Part shown: one piece after another, positions 1-9,170 of the stretch
How the letters are laid out: the number at the start of each line of letters is the position of its first letter
Numbering within the stretch: position 1 is the stretch's first letter
Source: Deltaproteobacteria bacterium
Lineage (GTDB): Bacteria > UBA10199 > JADGCS01
Length of the DNA stretch: 39,233 bases
Direction: 5' to 3'
NCBI GenBank assembly: GCA_015228875.1
Contig: JADGCS010000034.1
Span: forward strand, 1-39,233
Program-made: the position numbers and the translations under genes
The notes under the pieces: model-generated
The model's input: only the letters and a program-made list of their open reading frames with translations
The model's database searches: none
What the model was told of the DNA's origin: nothing

Positions 1-634
<634 letters not shown>

Positions 635-635
635 A

Positions 636-2186
636 TTAATATTCCCCTGCAGGTTCACACCACTCGATCCCGCGGTATTGAACAGACTCCAGTATATGCT
701 CTGTCTTGATGTTTTCTGATCCATCCATGTCGGCAATGGTTCTTGAAACCTTGAGGATACGACTGACTGCCCTTGCAGAGAGATGAAATTTTTCCATCGA
801 TGTTTTTAAAATGCCTTCACAATTCTGATCAAGGGCGCAGTGTTTTTCGATCATTTTGTTTGTCATAAACGAGTTGTAGCATATCGTTTCACCGGCAAAT
901 CTTTTCTGCTGGATATCATGTGCTTTTTTGACCCTCTTTGCGATGATGATCGAACTCTCGTTTTTGTTTCTCTGCGTGCGAAATTCGCTGTAGGGGACAG
1001 GAGGGACGTGGACCTGCAGGTCGATGCGGTCTAAAAGTGGACCTGATATTTTGGCCTTGTATTTTTGGATTTGTTGTATGGTGCAGGAGCACGGTTTTTT
1101 GGGATGTCCCAGAAACCCACAGGGACAAGGGTTGCAGCTTGAGACAAGAATAAAACGGGCGGGGTAAGTCAGACTGATTGAGGCCCTTGCGATGGTGACT
1201 TCGTGGCTTTCGAGAGGTTGTCTTAAAAGCTCGAGGACATTCTTTTGAAATTCGGGGAGTTCGTCTAAAAATAATACCCCATTATGAGCAAGACTCACCT
1301 CTCCTGGCCTGGGGTATGACCCGCCACCGATCAGCCCCGAGTTAGAAATGGAGTGATGGGGGCTTCTAAAGGGTTTGACCCTGAGCAGGGTCGACTGGTC
1401 TTTTAAGAGCCCCATCACCGAGTAGATTTTTGATGTTTCGAGAGATTCATTGAATGTCAAGAGTGGGAGTATGGTGGGTACGCGCGCGGCGAGCATGGTT
1501 TTGCCGGATCCTGGACTGCCGTTGAGCAGGATGTTGTGACTTCCCGAAGCCGCAATTTCAATGGCTCTTTTGGCTTGATATTGTCCATAAATATCCGAAA
1601 AATCTACCGGAGATTCTTTGCTATCCGATTGGTTTTTAAAATTTTCTACCCTGACTGGCTTTGCCTGTTGGCGGCCGCTTAAAAATTCGACAACTTCAGA
1701 AAAATGGCCGAAGCTGAAAACAGAGACCCCAGAAACGATGGCTGCTTCCTGTGCATTTTGATGAGGAACAATCAGGTTCTTTATTTTTTTTTCCATTGCC
1801 ATGATGGCTATGGGCAGTACACCCCTTGTCGGGCGGATGTCACCGGTGAGACTCAGTTCGCCAACGATGATCGTGTTGTCCAAGAGAACGGAACGCAGGT
1901 TTCCCGAGGCGGCCATCAAACCAAGGGCGATGGGGAGATCAAAGGCTGTCCCGTCTTTTTTTATATTCGCGGGGGCAAGGTTGATGGTGACCTTTCTAAA
2001 AATAAAATCGTAACCTGAATTTCTAATGGCAGCCTTAACCCTGTCTTTGCTTTCTTTAACGGCCGAATCAGGAAGACCCACCGTGTTCCAAGAGGGGATT
2101 TGTGTCAGCCTGATATCAACCTCAACATTGATGAGACAGGCGTCGATTCCAACAAGACCAGCAGTTAATGTTCGTGCATACATCAT
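636..2186 (-). CDS. comM: YifB/ComM family Mg-chelatase-like AAA+ ATPase
   Basis: This is a 516-residue protein of the YifB/ComM family. In naturally competent bacteria ComM is a hexameric helicase that promotes branch migration during integration of transformed DNA; many non-competent bacteria also carry it. The N-terminal ChlI-type domain begins YARTLTAGLVGIDA and runs to about residue 170. The AAA+ core has Walker A GSPGSGKT (about residues 223-230) and Walker B VLFLDELPEF (about 304-313). A Cys cluster (CNPCPCGFLGHPKKPCSC, about 351-368) is typical of the family, and the C-terminal Mg-chelatase lid ends near SRTIADMDGS. Length and all motifs are normal. Two adjacent ATG codons sit at the start, and no strong Shine-Dalgarno chooses between them. 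Confidence 0.95.
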   Translation of the reverse strand: MMYARTLTAGLVGIDACLINVEVDIRLTQIPSWNTVGLPDSAVKESKDRVKAAIRNSGYDFIFRKVTINLAPANIKKDGTAFDLPIALGLMAASGNLRSVLLDNTIIVGELSLTGDIRPTRGVLPIAIMAMEKKIKNLIVPHQNAQEAAIVSGVSVFSFGHFSEVVEFLSGRQQAKPVRVENFKNQSDSKESPVDFSDIYGQYQAKRAIEIAASGSHNILLNGSPGSGKTMLAARVPTILPLLTFNESLETSKIYSVMGLLKDQSTLLRVKPFRSPHHSISNSGLIGGGSYPRPGEVSLAHNGVLFLDELPEFQKNVLELLRQPLESHEVTIARASISLTYPARFILVSSCNPCPCGFLGHPKKPCSCTIQQIQKYKAKISGPLLDRIDLQVHVPPVPYSEFRTQRNKNESSIIIAKRVKKAHDIQQKRFAGETICYNSFMTNKMIEKHCALDQNCEGILKTSMEKFHLSARAVSRILKVSRTIADMDGSENIKTEHILESVQYRGIEWCEPAGEY

Positions 2187-2407
2187 GGAAAACCAAGATA
2201 TTCAAAAAGAGTGCCAAGACCATAAAAAAAATTTTTTATAGAATACAACAAGTTGGGTATTTTGTTGGCTTGATGTTTGTTTAAAAAGTCTCAAAGATGA
2301 GACAGATCGAGATATTTATGGAGACACATAGACAAGCGATAACCCCTTTTAAGGCTTGGATAAATTGACTTTTAAAATAAGACATGCTAAGAGAACGGCC
2401 TCAAAAT

Positions 2408-2480
2408 GGGGATGTAGCTCAATTGGTAGAGCGCTACAATGGCATTGTAGAGGTCGTCAGTTCGATTCTGATCATCTCCA
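2408..2480 (+). tRNA. tRNA-Ala (anticodon GGC)
   Basis: The 73-base cloverleaf folds cleanly. The acceptor stem is GGGGATG/CATCTCC and contains the G3:U70 wobble that is the alanine identity element. The D arm is GCTC-AATTGGTA-GAGC, the anticodon arm CTACA-ATGGCAT-TGTAG with anticodon GGC, and the T arm GTCAG-TTCGATT-CTGAT. The discriminator base is A, and the following bases are CATT, so the 3' CCA is not encoded. The 220 bases upstream hold no gene. They contain a small perfect hairpin, GTCTCA-AAGA-TGAGAC (2288-2303), of unknown role. Confidence 0.97.
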
Positions 2481-2534
2481 CATTTTGGCTGCGGGACGCC
2501 CGTATGACTGCTGGTCTGGTTTGAGAGGAAAAAA

Positions 2535-2699
2535 GTGAAAAAGTACGACAAAAACGTAAAGGCAATACAAGACCTTCTCAAAAAGAACGGCGTCAAGATG
2601 TCCGCCATAGAGATTCGGGAACTCATGAAAACCAATGGTCTTTCTGCGGATGAAGAAAAGATTAAAATGTATGTCAGGCAGTTGCGCCGGGGGTATTAA
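2535..2699 (+). CDS. Small basic helical protein, 54 residues, function unknown
   Basis: A GTG-initiated ORF encodes 54 residues beginning MKKYDKNVKAIQDLL and ending YVRQLRRGY. A purine-rich GAGAGGAAAA stretch (about 2523-2532) sits at Shine-Dalgarno distance, which supports translation. The sequence is rich in Lys/Arg and looks all-helical. The block VKMSAIEIRELMKTNGLSADEEKI resembles a short winged-helix or helix-turn-helix arrangement, but I do not recognise the family. It starts 54 bases after the tRNA gene and ends 14 bases before dispersed palindrome copy 1. Codon use and the RBS argue for a real gene; its role is unknown. Confidence 0.55.
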   Translation: MKKYDKNVKAIQDLLKKNGVKMSAIEIRELMKTNGLSADEEKIKMYVRQLRRGY

Positions 2700-2713
2700 T
2701 TTATGTCCAGGAG

Positions 2714-2792
2714 TTTCAAAGTCGACAGAGCGCGGGTGCATCTCTCGCATGACGGAGGAATTCAACCGCGTCAAAGTCAAGTTAGTAACTTG
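2714..2792 (+). repeat. Dispersed palindromic element, copy 1 (forward)
   Basis: This is the first of six full copies of an intergenic element, oriented TTTCAAAGTCGACAGAGCG to AAGTTAGTAACTTG. It ends in the odd palindrome CAAGTTA-G-TAACTTG and has an imperfect CGCGGGTG/CAACCGCG dyad around a TCTCGCATGACGGAGGA core. Upstream bases similar to TAGGAATTTC are shared by several copies. It makes spurious ORFs in several frames, which I have not annotated. Confidence 0.85.
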
Positions 2793-2899
2793 TTTTAAGA
2801 TCCAAGGGCGTTTCGGGAGACTCAAGGTTCAGTTTTAAAAACATCAAGAAACCAATCCAGAACTCGCGCCGGGCATAGAGCGTGTGCGCATTGTTCTCA

Positions 2900-3490
2900 A
2901 TGAAAAAAACGCAACATCAAGATTCAATCGCTGGCATGAACCCCAGGGCAGGCCATGGGTCGGGGATTGCATGGCAAGTCACGGGGAATAGAACCGGCAA
3001 GACCTGTTCTTCCAAGCAATGCAAGGGGGGGCTCAATTTCTGGCAGACCCTTAAACTGCGATTATTCTCGATCATAAAAATTCCCATGCTGGGTTATGTG
3101 AGGCCCGTGGTAAAAAGGGTTGATGATGCCGGGGCTCATGTTGTGATACCCCTGTCGTACAGGACAAAAAATCATGTGGCGTCCATGTATTTTGGGGCGC
3201 TGTCTGTTGGGGCTGATTTGTGTATTGGACTTGTCGGGATTTATCACATCAATCAGACACAAAAGAAACTCAACCTTGTTTTTAAGGATTTTAAAATAAA
3301 TTTTTTTAAAAAAGCTTATCAGGACGTTCATTTTGTTTGCGAAGAAGGGGATAAAGTGAAAAAACTTGTCGACAAATCTGTCAAGACTGCAAAAAGACAG
3401 AATGGCAGGATTCATGGGCATGCCTTTGTTTTAAAAAACGCGGCAAAAGATATCGTGGCAGAGTTTGATTTGACACTATCGATCAAGTGA
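2900..3490 (+). CDS. DUF4442-type hotdog-fold (thioesterase-like) protein
   Basis: The region from about base 3030 onward reads as a DUF4442 hotdog protein. It contains FWQTLKLRLFSIIKIPMLGY, then VVIPLSYRTKNHVASMYFGALSVGADL, where the N-H-x-x-S-M-Y-F-G-A-L block is the most recognisable family signature. The fold is related to PaaI/YiiD-type acyl-CoA thioesterases, though members with this domain mostly lack a proven substrate. The C-terminus ends in a beta-rich FVLKNAAKDIVAEFDLTLSIK. The start is uncertain: GTG 2882, ATG 2900 and ATG 2936 are all in frame, none has a good Shine-Dalgarno, and the first 45 residues or so do not look like the domain. It ends 16 bases before the YgjP-like gene, so the two are probably co-transcribed. 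Confidence 0.8.
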   Translation: MKKTQHQDSIAGMNPRAGHGSGIAWQVTGNRTGKTCSSKQCKGGLNFWQTLKLRLFSIIKIPMLGYVRPVVKRVDDAGAHVVIPLSYRTKNHVASMYFGALSVGADLCIGLVGIYHINQTQKKLNLVFKDFKINFFKKAYQDVHFVCEEGDKVKKLVDKSVKTAKRQNGRIHGHAFVLKNAAKDIVAEFDLTLSIK

Positions 3491-3506
3491 ATCGGGAGAT
3501 TTTCGG

Positions 3507-4292
3507 ATGCAAGAGGGGTCAGGACAACGCCTTGAGCAAACTGGTTTTTTAACAGGTGACAGGGGTTCTGTTTACCTTGATGAACAGTGTGTTCATTTCA
3601 GTATAAAAAAAAATTACAGAATCAAAAGAAGCCGACTTGTGGCGTCGCCCGATGAGGGGCTTGTCTTTGAGACGCCCGGCGAGAGGGTGAATGCGCGTCA
3701 GGCCTTCAGGATGATTTGTGATCAAAAAGATTGGGTCAAGAGGGTTTTAAAAAAAGTCAATAAAAAGAGGGGTGCCCTTTTTGATATAAAGCAGCATAAG
3801 AGTTCGGTTCTTGTTTTAGGCAGGGAAAAGATTCTTGAAGTCAGAACATCTCAGGCCAAAGAATATATTTTTGAGACTGCGGACAGGGTGATGGTGGGGT
3901 TGGTTGGTCAAGATGTTGCGCCTGATCTGGTAGAAGCAAGGCTCACCAGATGGCTTTTCGAAAAAGCGCGGCGGTATTTTGAGATCAGGGTGCGCATGCT
4001 GGGTCATGGCCGGTTTGATATTTCTCATGTGAGTGTGCGGGATCAAAAAACTCTCTGGGGCTCCTGTTCTATGAGAAAAAAAATCTCCATCAATTGGAGG
4101 CTCATCATGGCACCGCGTTTTGCGAGCGACTATATTATTATTCATGAACTGTGTCACACACACCACATGAATCACTCTGCAAAATACTGGGAGAGGGTTA
4201 AGGAGTACTACCCGGCGTATCGTGAGGCCGAACAGTGGTTTAAAAAATATGGTGCCTTACTGCATGTTGGGGTCTACTGCGGTCTGGTCTGA
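3507..4292 (+). CDS. YgjP-like (DUF45/SprT-type) zinc metallopeptidase
   Basis: This is a 261-residue cytoplasmic protein of the YgjP/DUF45 family. The zinc site is HELCH (about residues 213-217), with a third histidine in HMNHSAKYW, the usual HExxH plus H arrangement. Upstream of it stands the family block TLWGSCSMRKKISINWRLIMAP, which packs against the active site. Most members are uncharacterised; the fold resembles SprT/WLM peptidases linked to DNA-protein crosslink or stress proteolysis. Length (about 230-260) is normal. The ATG at 3507 is chosen because it is the first in-frame start after the upstream gene. The motif evidence for the family is strong, but the substrate is unknown. Confidence 0.9.
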   Translation: MQEGSGQRLEQTGFLTGDRGSVYLDEQCVHFSIKKNYRIKRSRLVASPDEGLVFETPGERVNARQAFRMICDQKDWVKRVLKKVNKKRGALFDIKQHKSSVLVLGREKILEVRTSQAKEYIFETADRVMVGLVGQDVAPDLVEARLTRWLFEKARRYFEIRVRMLGHGRFDISHVSVRDQKTLWGSCSMRKKISINWRLIMAPRFASDYIIIHELCHTHHMNHSAKYWERVKEYYPAYREAEQWFKKYGALLHVGVYCGLV

Positions 4293-4396
4293 TGACAAGG
4301 GAGACTGTTATGGATTTCAAAAATAAGACAATCGATGAGAAACACATTCTCAAGTGACTCGTGCCCGGCTCGATCTTAAAAGTCTAAGGAAATTTT

Positions 4397-5605
4397 ATGC
4401 CAACGAAAAAAACGCGCACATCACCAACAGGCACGACCATACCTTATGGACGACAGGACCTGAATGTTGAAGAAATAAAAGCCGTACTCAAGGTCCTCAA
4501 GTCCGATTTTTTAACGCAGGGGCCGCTCGTCGGGAAATTTGAACAGGCACTTGCTGATTACTGTGGGGCGCGATACTGCGTAGTCTTTTCTTCTGGCACA
4601 GCGGCCCTGCATGCCGCTTGCCATGCAGCGGGACTCAAGGCGGGGCTTCATGCTGTGACAACACCCATGAGCTTTGTCGCCTCGGCAAATTGTGTGCTTT
4701 ATACGGGGGCTTTGGTTAAATTTGCCGATATCGATCCTGCCCATGCTCAGATCACCAAGCAAACGATTGCGCCTCATGTGGACAAAAGGACGCGTGTCAT
4801 TATTCCTGTTGACCTCGCAGGGTTTCCCGGAGATGTGCCGGCCATTCATGCCTTTGCACAGAAGAAGGGGATTGCTGTGATTCGTGACGCGACGCACAGC
4901 ATGGGCGCCCAATACAGACACAATGGCCGCTGGATGAGAGTGGGTTCGTGTCGGCACGAGGATTTCTGCTGCTTTAGTTTTCATCCAGTCAAGTCGTTTA
5001 CAACAGGAGAGGGCGGGGCTGTCACGACAAACAACGCGGCCTTTTACCGTCAGATGATCTCTTTCAGGCAGCATGGAATCACCAAGGACAGGGGGGTATA
5101 CATCAATCGTCAATTCGCGGATCGCAGCTGGTATTACGAAATGCAGGAACTGGGGTATAACTACAGGCTGAGTGATATTCACTGTGCGCTGGGGATCACG
5201 CAGATTAAAAGACTTGATGAAAAAATAAAAAGACGCACAGAACTTGTTGAGAGATACCGCCGCGAACTCAAAGGCACCGTTGATTTTTTAGAGCATCATG
5301 ATCACAACGCCCGTTCGGCCCATCACCTTCTGCCTGTTCTTGTTGCTCCAGGCATCAGGGACAAATTGATGCAAAGGCTGTGTGCTGTTAAAATCAACAC
5401 GCAACTGCACTACATCCCTATTTACAGGCAGCCCTTCTATCAGAGATGTTTCTCGTTTTCCCCAAAAAACTACCCTTGTGCCGAAAAATATTTTAAGTCG
5501 GCAATGAGCATTCCCCTGTTTCCTGCCTTAACAGACAGGCAGCAGTCATTTGTGATCAGAAAGATCAAAGAGATTGTTGGGGAGCTTTTGGGAGAGGGTG
5601 AATAA
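4397..5605 (+). CDS. pseC: DegT/DnrJ/EryC1-family PLP aminotransferase, PseC-like
   Basis: This 402-residue fold-type I aminotransferase acts on nucleotide sugars. PseC makes UDP-4-amino-4,6-dideoxy-N-acetyl-altrosamine in pseudaminic acid synthesis. The N-terminal block IPYGRQDLNVEEI...SDFLTQGPLVGKFE is the PseC pattern. The PLP lysine is in SFHPVKSFTTGEGGA (about K199), and the cofactor aspartate lies in IRDATHSMGA (about D164). The C-terminal YNYRLSDIHCALGITQ and YKSAMSIPLFP-like blocks are complete. An AAGGAAATTTT stretch gives a good ribosome site for the ATG. No pseB, pseH or pseF neighbour is present, so a role in another 4-amino sugar pathway is possible. The family is firm and the substrate is likely but unproven. 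Confidence 0.88.
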   Translation: MPTKKTRTSPTGTTIPYGRQDLNVEEIKAVLKVLKSDFLTQGPLVGKFEQALADYCGARYCVVFSSGTAALHAACHAAGLKAGLHAVTTPMSFVASANCVLYTGALVKFADIDPAHAQITKQTIAPHVDKRTRVIIPVDLAGFPGDVPAIHAFAQKKGIAVIRDATHSMGAQYRHNGRWMRVGSCRHEDFCCFSFHPVKSFTTGEGGAVTTNNAAFYRQMISFRQHGITKDRGVYINRQFADRSWYYEMQELGYNYRLSDIHCALGITQIKRLDEKIKRRTELVERYRRELKGTVDFLEHHDHNARSAHHLLPVLVAPGIRDKLMQRLCAVKINTQLHYIPIYRQPFYQRCFSFSPKNYPCAEKYFKSAMSIPLFPALTDRQQSFVIRKIKEIVGELLGEGE

Positions 5606-5623
5606 AGTTACCAAGGCATAAGT

Positions 5624-7999
5624 CTAAAAACGGGCTGTCAACTTTGCCTTTGATGGGCTGGTATCAATGTTCCATTTCTTTGCAAAATAGTTCATTGTTG
5701 ATACTGTGGCCCTTCTTTTCTGGACAATGTCACAGGTTTTCAGGGCGATGGTGTACGACTTGAGGCCTTCTGCGAGTCCCTGTGTCAGGGCAGTCAGCAC
5801 TTTATTTATTGCATCAATGTCTTCTTGCTGAGTGGGATCTGATTCAAACCCTATTAAGAATCTGATTGATTCAATACCATGAAGTATTTTCATTGAGAGG
5901 CTGTCAATACGAGCAAGTTGGGGGGTTATTTTTGCCTTTTCTCTCTGTTCTTCGACAATAACAGTGTAAGTGTTTTCGGCAAGCTGATCGAGGTGTGGAA
6001 GCTCGGTGGTGATCAGTCTGCCAAGATTTTCAAATTCATCTTTTAATGTAATGATATCTTTTTTAATTTCATGAACAGGGTTTTCGGTGTCGGGTAAAAG
6101 GGCGTTAAGCATTTCACCAAGCTTGTCAGCTTCTTCATTGGTATCATCAAGGGTCTCTGCGCAGTCCCCTGTTTTTTTGGTGATCTCCTTAATCGCATCC
6201 TGCTGCGCACGGCCATAGCTGTTGTTTGCCCAGAATATTTGATGTCCTCTCGTTTGGGCTGCTATTGTTAATTTTGCCTTGTAACTTGAAAAAAGTTTTT
6301 CTGCGATTTTGAGCAACGTTTCTTTGGGGGCCATAGATTCGTATTTGCCGTCTTTGATGTCTTTAATAAAGCAGATGAGCCTGTGTAATTTGTAAAAACC
6401 TTCCTGCAGATTCGGTTTATCTATTGTGGTGGTAAAATCAAAACCCCTTTCGACTTGTTCGGTGATGTCGGGTGTAGGGTTGTATTTTGTTTCGGCAAGA
6501 ACCTTGAGATATTCTTCTGCCTCGTAATATTGCGAGCACAACAGGTGCGCAGAAATGATGTCAGTTTTCTGTGAGCCTGGAAAGAAATTGTTGCTCATTG
6601 CAGCAAGGCTGCCCTGATCGCAACTGCTGTCTTCTACGCGGGCGACAAGTTGTTCACGCTTTTCCGATGGTTCCTCTCCCAATATTTTCCAGAGGATGAA
6701 TTTTTTTCTAAGATCAAAATGTGAACCTGCTGACATGATTTCGGATAACCACAGAGAGTCGAGTTGCAATCTGAATCTTGCATCATCAGAATCGGTGGCG
6801 GCTGTGGCATGGTTTTCAAAACGGTGTTGCAAAAACTGGTACAAACCCGACTCGGGGGTGGTCAGACCTAAAAAGACAGACGACAGTTCTTCGAGATAGT
6901 CTGTCATTATTTCGGGGTCATCTGTGCAGAATCCAGTGTTACTCACAATGCTGTACAGTTCTTTTGTGCCTTTTGCCGCATCTGCTTTTTCAGTCTCTAC
7001 AGACATGGGGAGTTTTTTTGACAGATAGAGAATGTCTTCCATGTATTGCAGGACCTCACCATTGGCTGGCGTTGTCTCGGAGATCCCTGCATTTCGTGAC
7101 CAGTCGCTGTAGTGCAGACGGAATTGCTTGACCCTGTTGACTACCATTCTGATGTTGTCTGCAATGGTGTCCGCCGGGTCCTCGATAAAACTGTCATGCC
7201 GCACTGAGGGTGTGATGGGGAACAGGACGCTTTTGGACATCATCAGAAACGTATCCTTTTTTTGTCTGAGTGTTGCATTAAAATAAGGATCTGCGGAGCC
7301 TGCAAGCAGGTCATCAATTTTGGAAAGGGCTGTGTAGACAAGCCCTTTGTTGCCATAGGAGCCCATGCGGCTTAAAACATTGTTTAACTCGTGAATTGTT
7401 TTTGCTTGTGTTTGTGGTGTTGGCGAACTCAGCGCATAATCGAAGAAACTGATCAATTCTCGCACAGGGGTTGCGGGGATCGCTGTTTCGAGCACCGTTC
7501 CAAAGACTCGATCAAATATTTGCTCCGGCGAGCTGCCTCCGATGGCGGCGGTTATGAAAGAACACACTGCGGCGGCGGCAAGATAATAGGGGACGTTGGC
7601 GCTGACGATGCTGCTGCTCCCAATATTGTAGATACCCACTCCGAGGCCCGCACCCACGGTGTAGTTGAGTGCACCGATCCCCAGTGTTGTGGAGAATCCG
7701 GCGTTTCCAGAATAACCAACACCAAGTTGAACCCCGCCGAATCTCAACGATATGGCGCTGATGATGCTTTTAAGCCTTGCAATCGGATCTTTCGACTGTA
7801 GCAGTTTGTTCACGTTGAACAGTCCGGAAAGACCAATCCCCAAATTGGTCCCTGTAATGCTGTCAACATAATCAAGCCCCACAGTGGGTTGTATATCGCC
7901 CGGCGCTACATACGTGAGGCGCGGCTCAAATCCAATTGCCCAGTCCTTAAATTCGTAGTCGAGTGATTCTCTCGTTGTTGTTGATGTTATGGGTTGCAT
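5624..7999 (-). CDS. Large uncharacterised protein, 791 residues
   Basis: I do not recognise a family. The start is well supported: AAGGGGG stands a few bases before the ATG. There is no signal peptide. Residues about 20-150 are glycine- and small-residue-rich with alternating hydrophobics (TNLGIGLSGLF, GVQLGVGYSGNAGF, TLGIGALNYTVGAGLGVGIYN), followed by a hydrophobic alanine-rich stretch (YYLAAAAVCSFITAAIGG, about 139-156) that could insert in a membrane. The remaining 600 residues look mainly alpha-helical and acidic, with Tyr/Leu-rich helical repeats. The N-terminal pattern superficially resembles beta-barrel or glycine-zipper sequences. It is convergent with pseC (18 bases apart) and is the last gene of a minus-strand group that also contains a membrane-anchored protein and a secreted zincin-like protein, which suggests a cell-envelope role. 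Confidence 0.75.
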   Translation of the reverse strand: MQPITSTTTRESLDYEFKDWAIGFEPRLTYVAPGDIQPTVGLDYVDSITGTNLGIGLSGLFNVNKLLQSKDPIARLKSIISAISLRFGGVQLGVGYSGNAGFSTTLGIGALNYTVGAGLGVGIYNIGSSSIVSANVPYYLAAAAVCSFITAAIGGSSPEQIFDRVFGTVLETAIPATPVRELISFFDYALSSPTPQTQAKTIHELNNVLSRMGSYGNKGLVYTALSKIDDLLAGSADPYFNATLRQKKDTFLMMSKSVLFPITPSVRHDSFIEDPADTIADNIRMVVNRVKQFRLHYSDWSRNAGISETTPANGEVLQYMEDILYLSKKLPMSVETEKADAAKGTKELYSIVSNTGFCTDDPEIMTDYLEELSSVFLGLTTPESGLYQFLQHRFENHATAATDSDDARFRLQLDSLWLSEIMSAGSHFDLRKKFILWKILGEEPSEKREQLVARVEDSSCDQGSLAAMSNNFFPGSQKTDIISAHLLCSQYYEAEEYLKVLAETKYNPTPDITEQVERGFDFTTTIDKPNLQEGFYKLHRLICFIKDIKDGKYESMAPKETLLKIAEKLFSSYKAKLTIAAQTRGHQIFWANNSYGRAQQDAIKEITKKTGDCAETLDDTNEEADKLGEMLNALLPDTENPVHEIKKDIITLKDEFENLGRLITTELPHLDQLAENTYTVIVEEQREKAKITPQLARIDSLSMKILHGIESIRFLIGFESDPTQQEDIDAINKVLTALTQGLAEGLKSYTIALKTCDIVQKRRATVSTMNYFAKKWNIDTSPSKAKLTARF

Positions 8000-8123
8000 A
8001 TTACCCCCTTATGATACAACGATCGCATATAAATATCAAAAGTTGCTTAATATTTTATTTTTTTAACAAAGCGTGTTGGAAAAAAACATCGAACAATATC
8101 AAGACGCTGTCCAACAGATTCTC

Positions 8124-8160
8124 ATGACGGAGTCGTGCTTGGATGACGGAGGTCGTGCTT
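8124..8160. repeat. Short direct duplication of ATGACGGAG(G)TCGTGCTT
   Basis: In the 237-base gap between two minus-strand genes, ATGACGGAGTCGTGCTT (8124-8140) is followed by ATGACGGAGGTCGTGCTT (8143-8160). The same GACGGAGGTCG core recurs at 33136-33150, 33190-33204 and, inverted, near 33858-33866. A close relative (CATGACGGAGGA) lies in the loop of palindrome copy 1. Nothing else recognisable is in this gap. Confidence 0.6.
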
Positions 8161-8236
8161 TCTGTCGTGGTTTTGCTTTTATGGGTTTTATTTAACCTGC
8201 AAAATGCTTGTTTTTTTGATTGTTGTGTGGTGGTCT

Positions 8237-8923
8237 TTACTCTCTGACCATCTGAAGTTGTTGTTCGATCAGTTCTTGTCTTAATTTGATGCGTGCCTGT
8301 TTTTCTTCGGGGGAGAGTGTTTCTTCTTCGGGGGATTGTTCGAGGACGTGTTTGTTGTAGATCTCGTTTTGAAGTTTTTCCATTGCCTCAAAGTTGCCCT
8401 GAGTGTGGTAGGATTTAAGGAGTTCCTGATTTTCCGAGAGTTCTTTGTTTGCATTATTTATTCTGTTGTTGATGTCGTTTAAGTAATCGATGATCTCTTC
8501 TTTTGTTGGTTCCTGCTGCATGATGAGTTCGAGCTGTGTTTTTGTTTCGTAGTACAGACTTGGCGAAAAACCACCGATGTCTTTTTGTGAGAGTTTCGCT
8601 GCTTCTTCTTCGGAGACAGGGTCTGTGGGGTTAATGACCTCTTCGGGTGGTTCATCGGTCCCTGTTTCTGTGATTTTTTCTTTTTCCCTTTCTTGTTCGG
8701 GTTTGTGGGGGACTGCTTCCTGTTTTTTGATCGTTGTTCTCAGGGTGTCGGTGTTCAGGTCGGGGGCCTGTGATTGTTGTGAATCCGTTACGGTGGTGTG
8801 CGAGGGCGCTGTGTTTTCAGGGGATGATTTTGTTTCAACACTAGTGTTATCGCGTGTTAATAATCCGTAGAGGACGATGCAGAATATGGCGAATACGGTC
8901 AAGAGGAGGGCTGTTTTTTTCAT
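8237..8923 (-). CDS. Membrane-anchored or secreted acidic protein, 228 residues, function unknown
   Basis: Translation from the ATG at 8923 gives MKKTALLLTVFAIFCIVLYGLL, a classic N-terminal hydrophobic segment that could be an uncleaved anchor. A frame that is open further upstream (to 8992) runs through structured intergenic DNA and lacks such a start, so I prefer 8923. After the anchor comes a low-complexity Ser/Thr/Pro/Glu/Gln region (about residues 25-115) like a periplasmic linker. A helical, charged C-terminus with Glu-rich coiled-coil character follows (KEEIIDYLNDINNRINNANKELSENQELLKSY and EEKQARIKLRQELIEQQLQ, described here as two separate segments). No enzyme motif is visible. It lies between the 791-residue gene and the secreted HELGH gene, all on the minus strand, but the gaps of about 240 bases make a single operon uncertain. 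Confidence 0.68.
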   Translation of the reverse strand: MKKTALLLTVFAIFCIVLYGLLTRDNTSVETKSSPENTAPSHTTVTDSQQSQAPDLNTDTLRTTIKKQEAVPHKPEQEREKEKITETGTDEPPEEVINPTDPVSEEEAAKLSQKDIGGFSPSLYYETKTQLELIMQQEPTKEEIIDYLNDINNRINNANKELSENQELLKSYHTQGNFEAMEKLQNEIYNKHVLEQSPEEETLSPEEKQARIKLRQELIEQQLQMVRE

Positions 8924-8989
8924 ATGGGTAGGTCGTCGGGTTTGGCGGGCTTTACACCAAAACCCGCATAAAGCGGAGTGCGTTGCGAT

Positions 8990-9137
8990 CAAACATGAAG
9001 GATTTCATGTTTGGCGCTATGCGCCAGATACTACGCGGGCGGACACCATGCAAAAATTGATGCCGAAACGCGTAGAAAAAACCTTCCAAGGTTCTACGTC
9101 TGACAGACCGCTGGTTGACGGTCTGTCGGACGTAGGA
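8990..9137. repeat. Intergenic cluster of four inverted repeats
   Basis: Between two minus-strand genes lie four strong dyads in 150 bases. They are CAAACATGAA-GGAT-TTCATGTTTG (8990-9013), TGGCGC-TAT-GCGCCA (9012-9026), CGTAGAA...ACCTT-CC-AAGGT-TCTACG (about 9071-9098), and a 17-base arm hairpin CTACGTCTGACAGACCG/CGGTCTGTCGGACGTAG with an 8-base loop (9094-9135). The last has one mismatch that becomes G-U in RNA. No T-tract follows any of them on either strand, so they are not simple intrinsic terminators. A structured RNA or a small non-autonomous element are both possible. Confidence 0.7.
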
Positions 9138-9170
9138 GAAAATTACAGGAACCAAAAAGATCGGGCAAGT

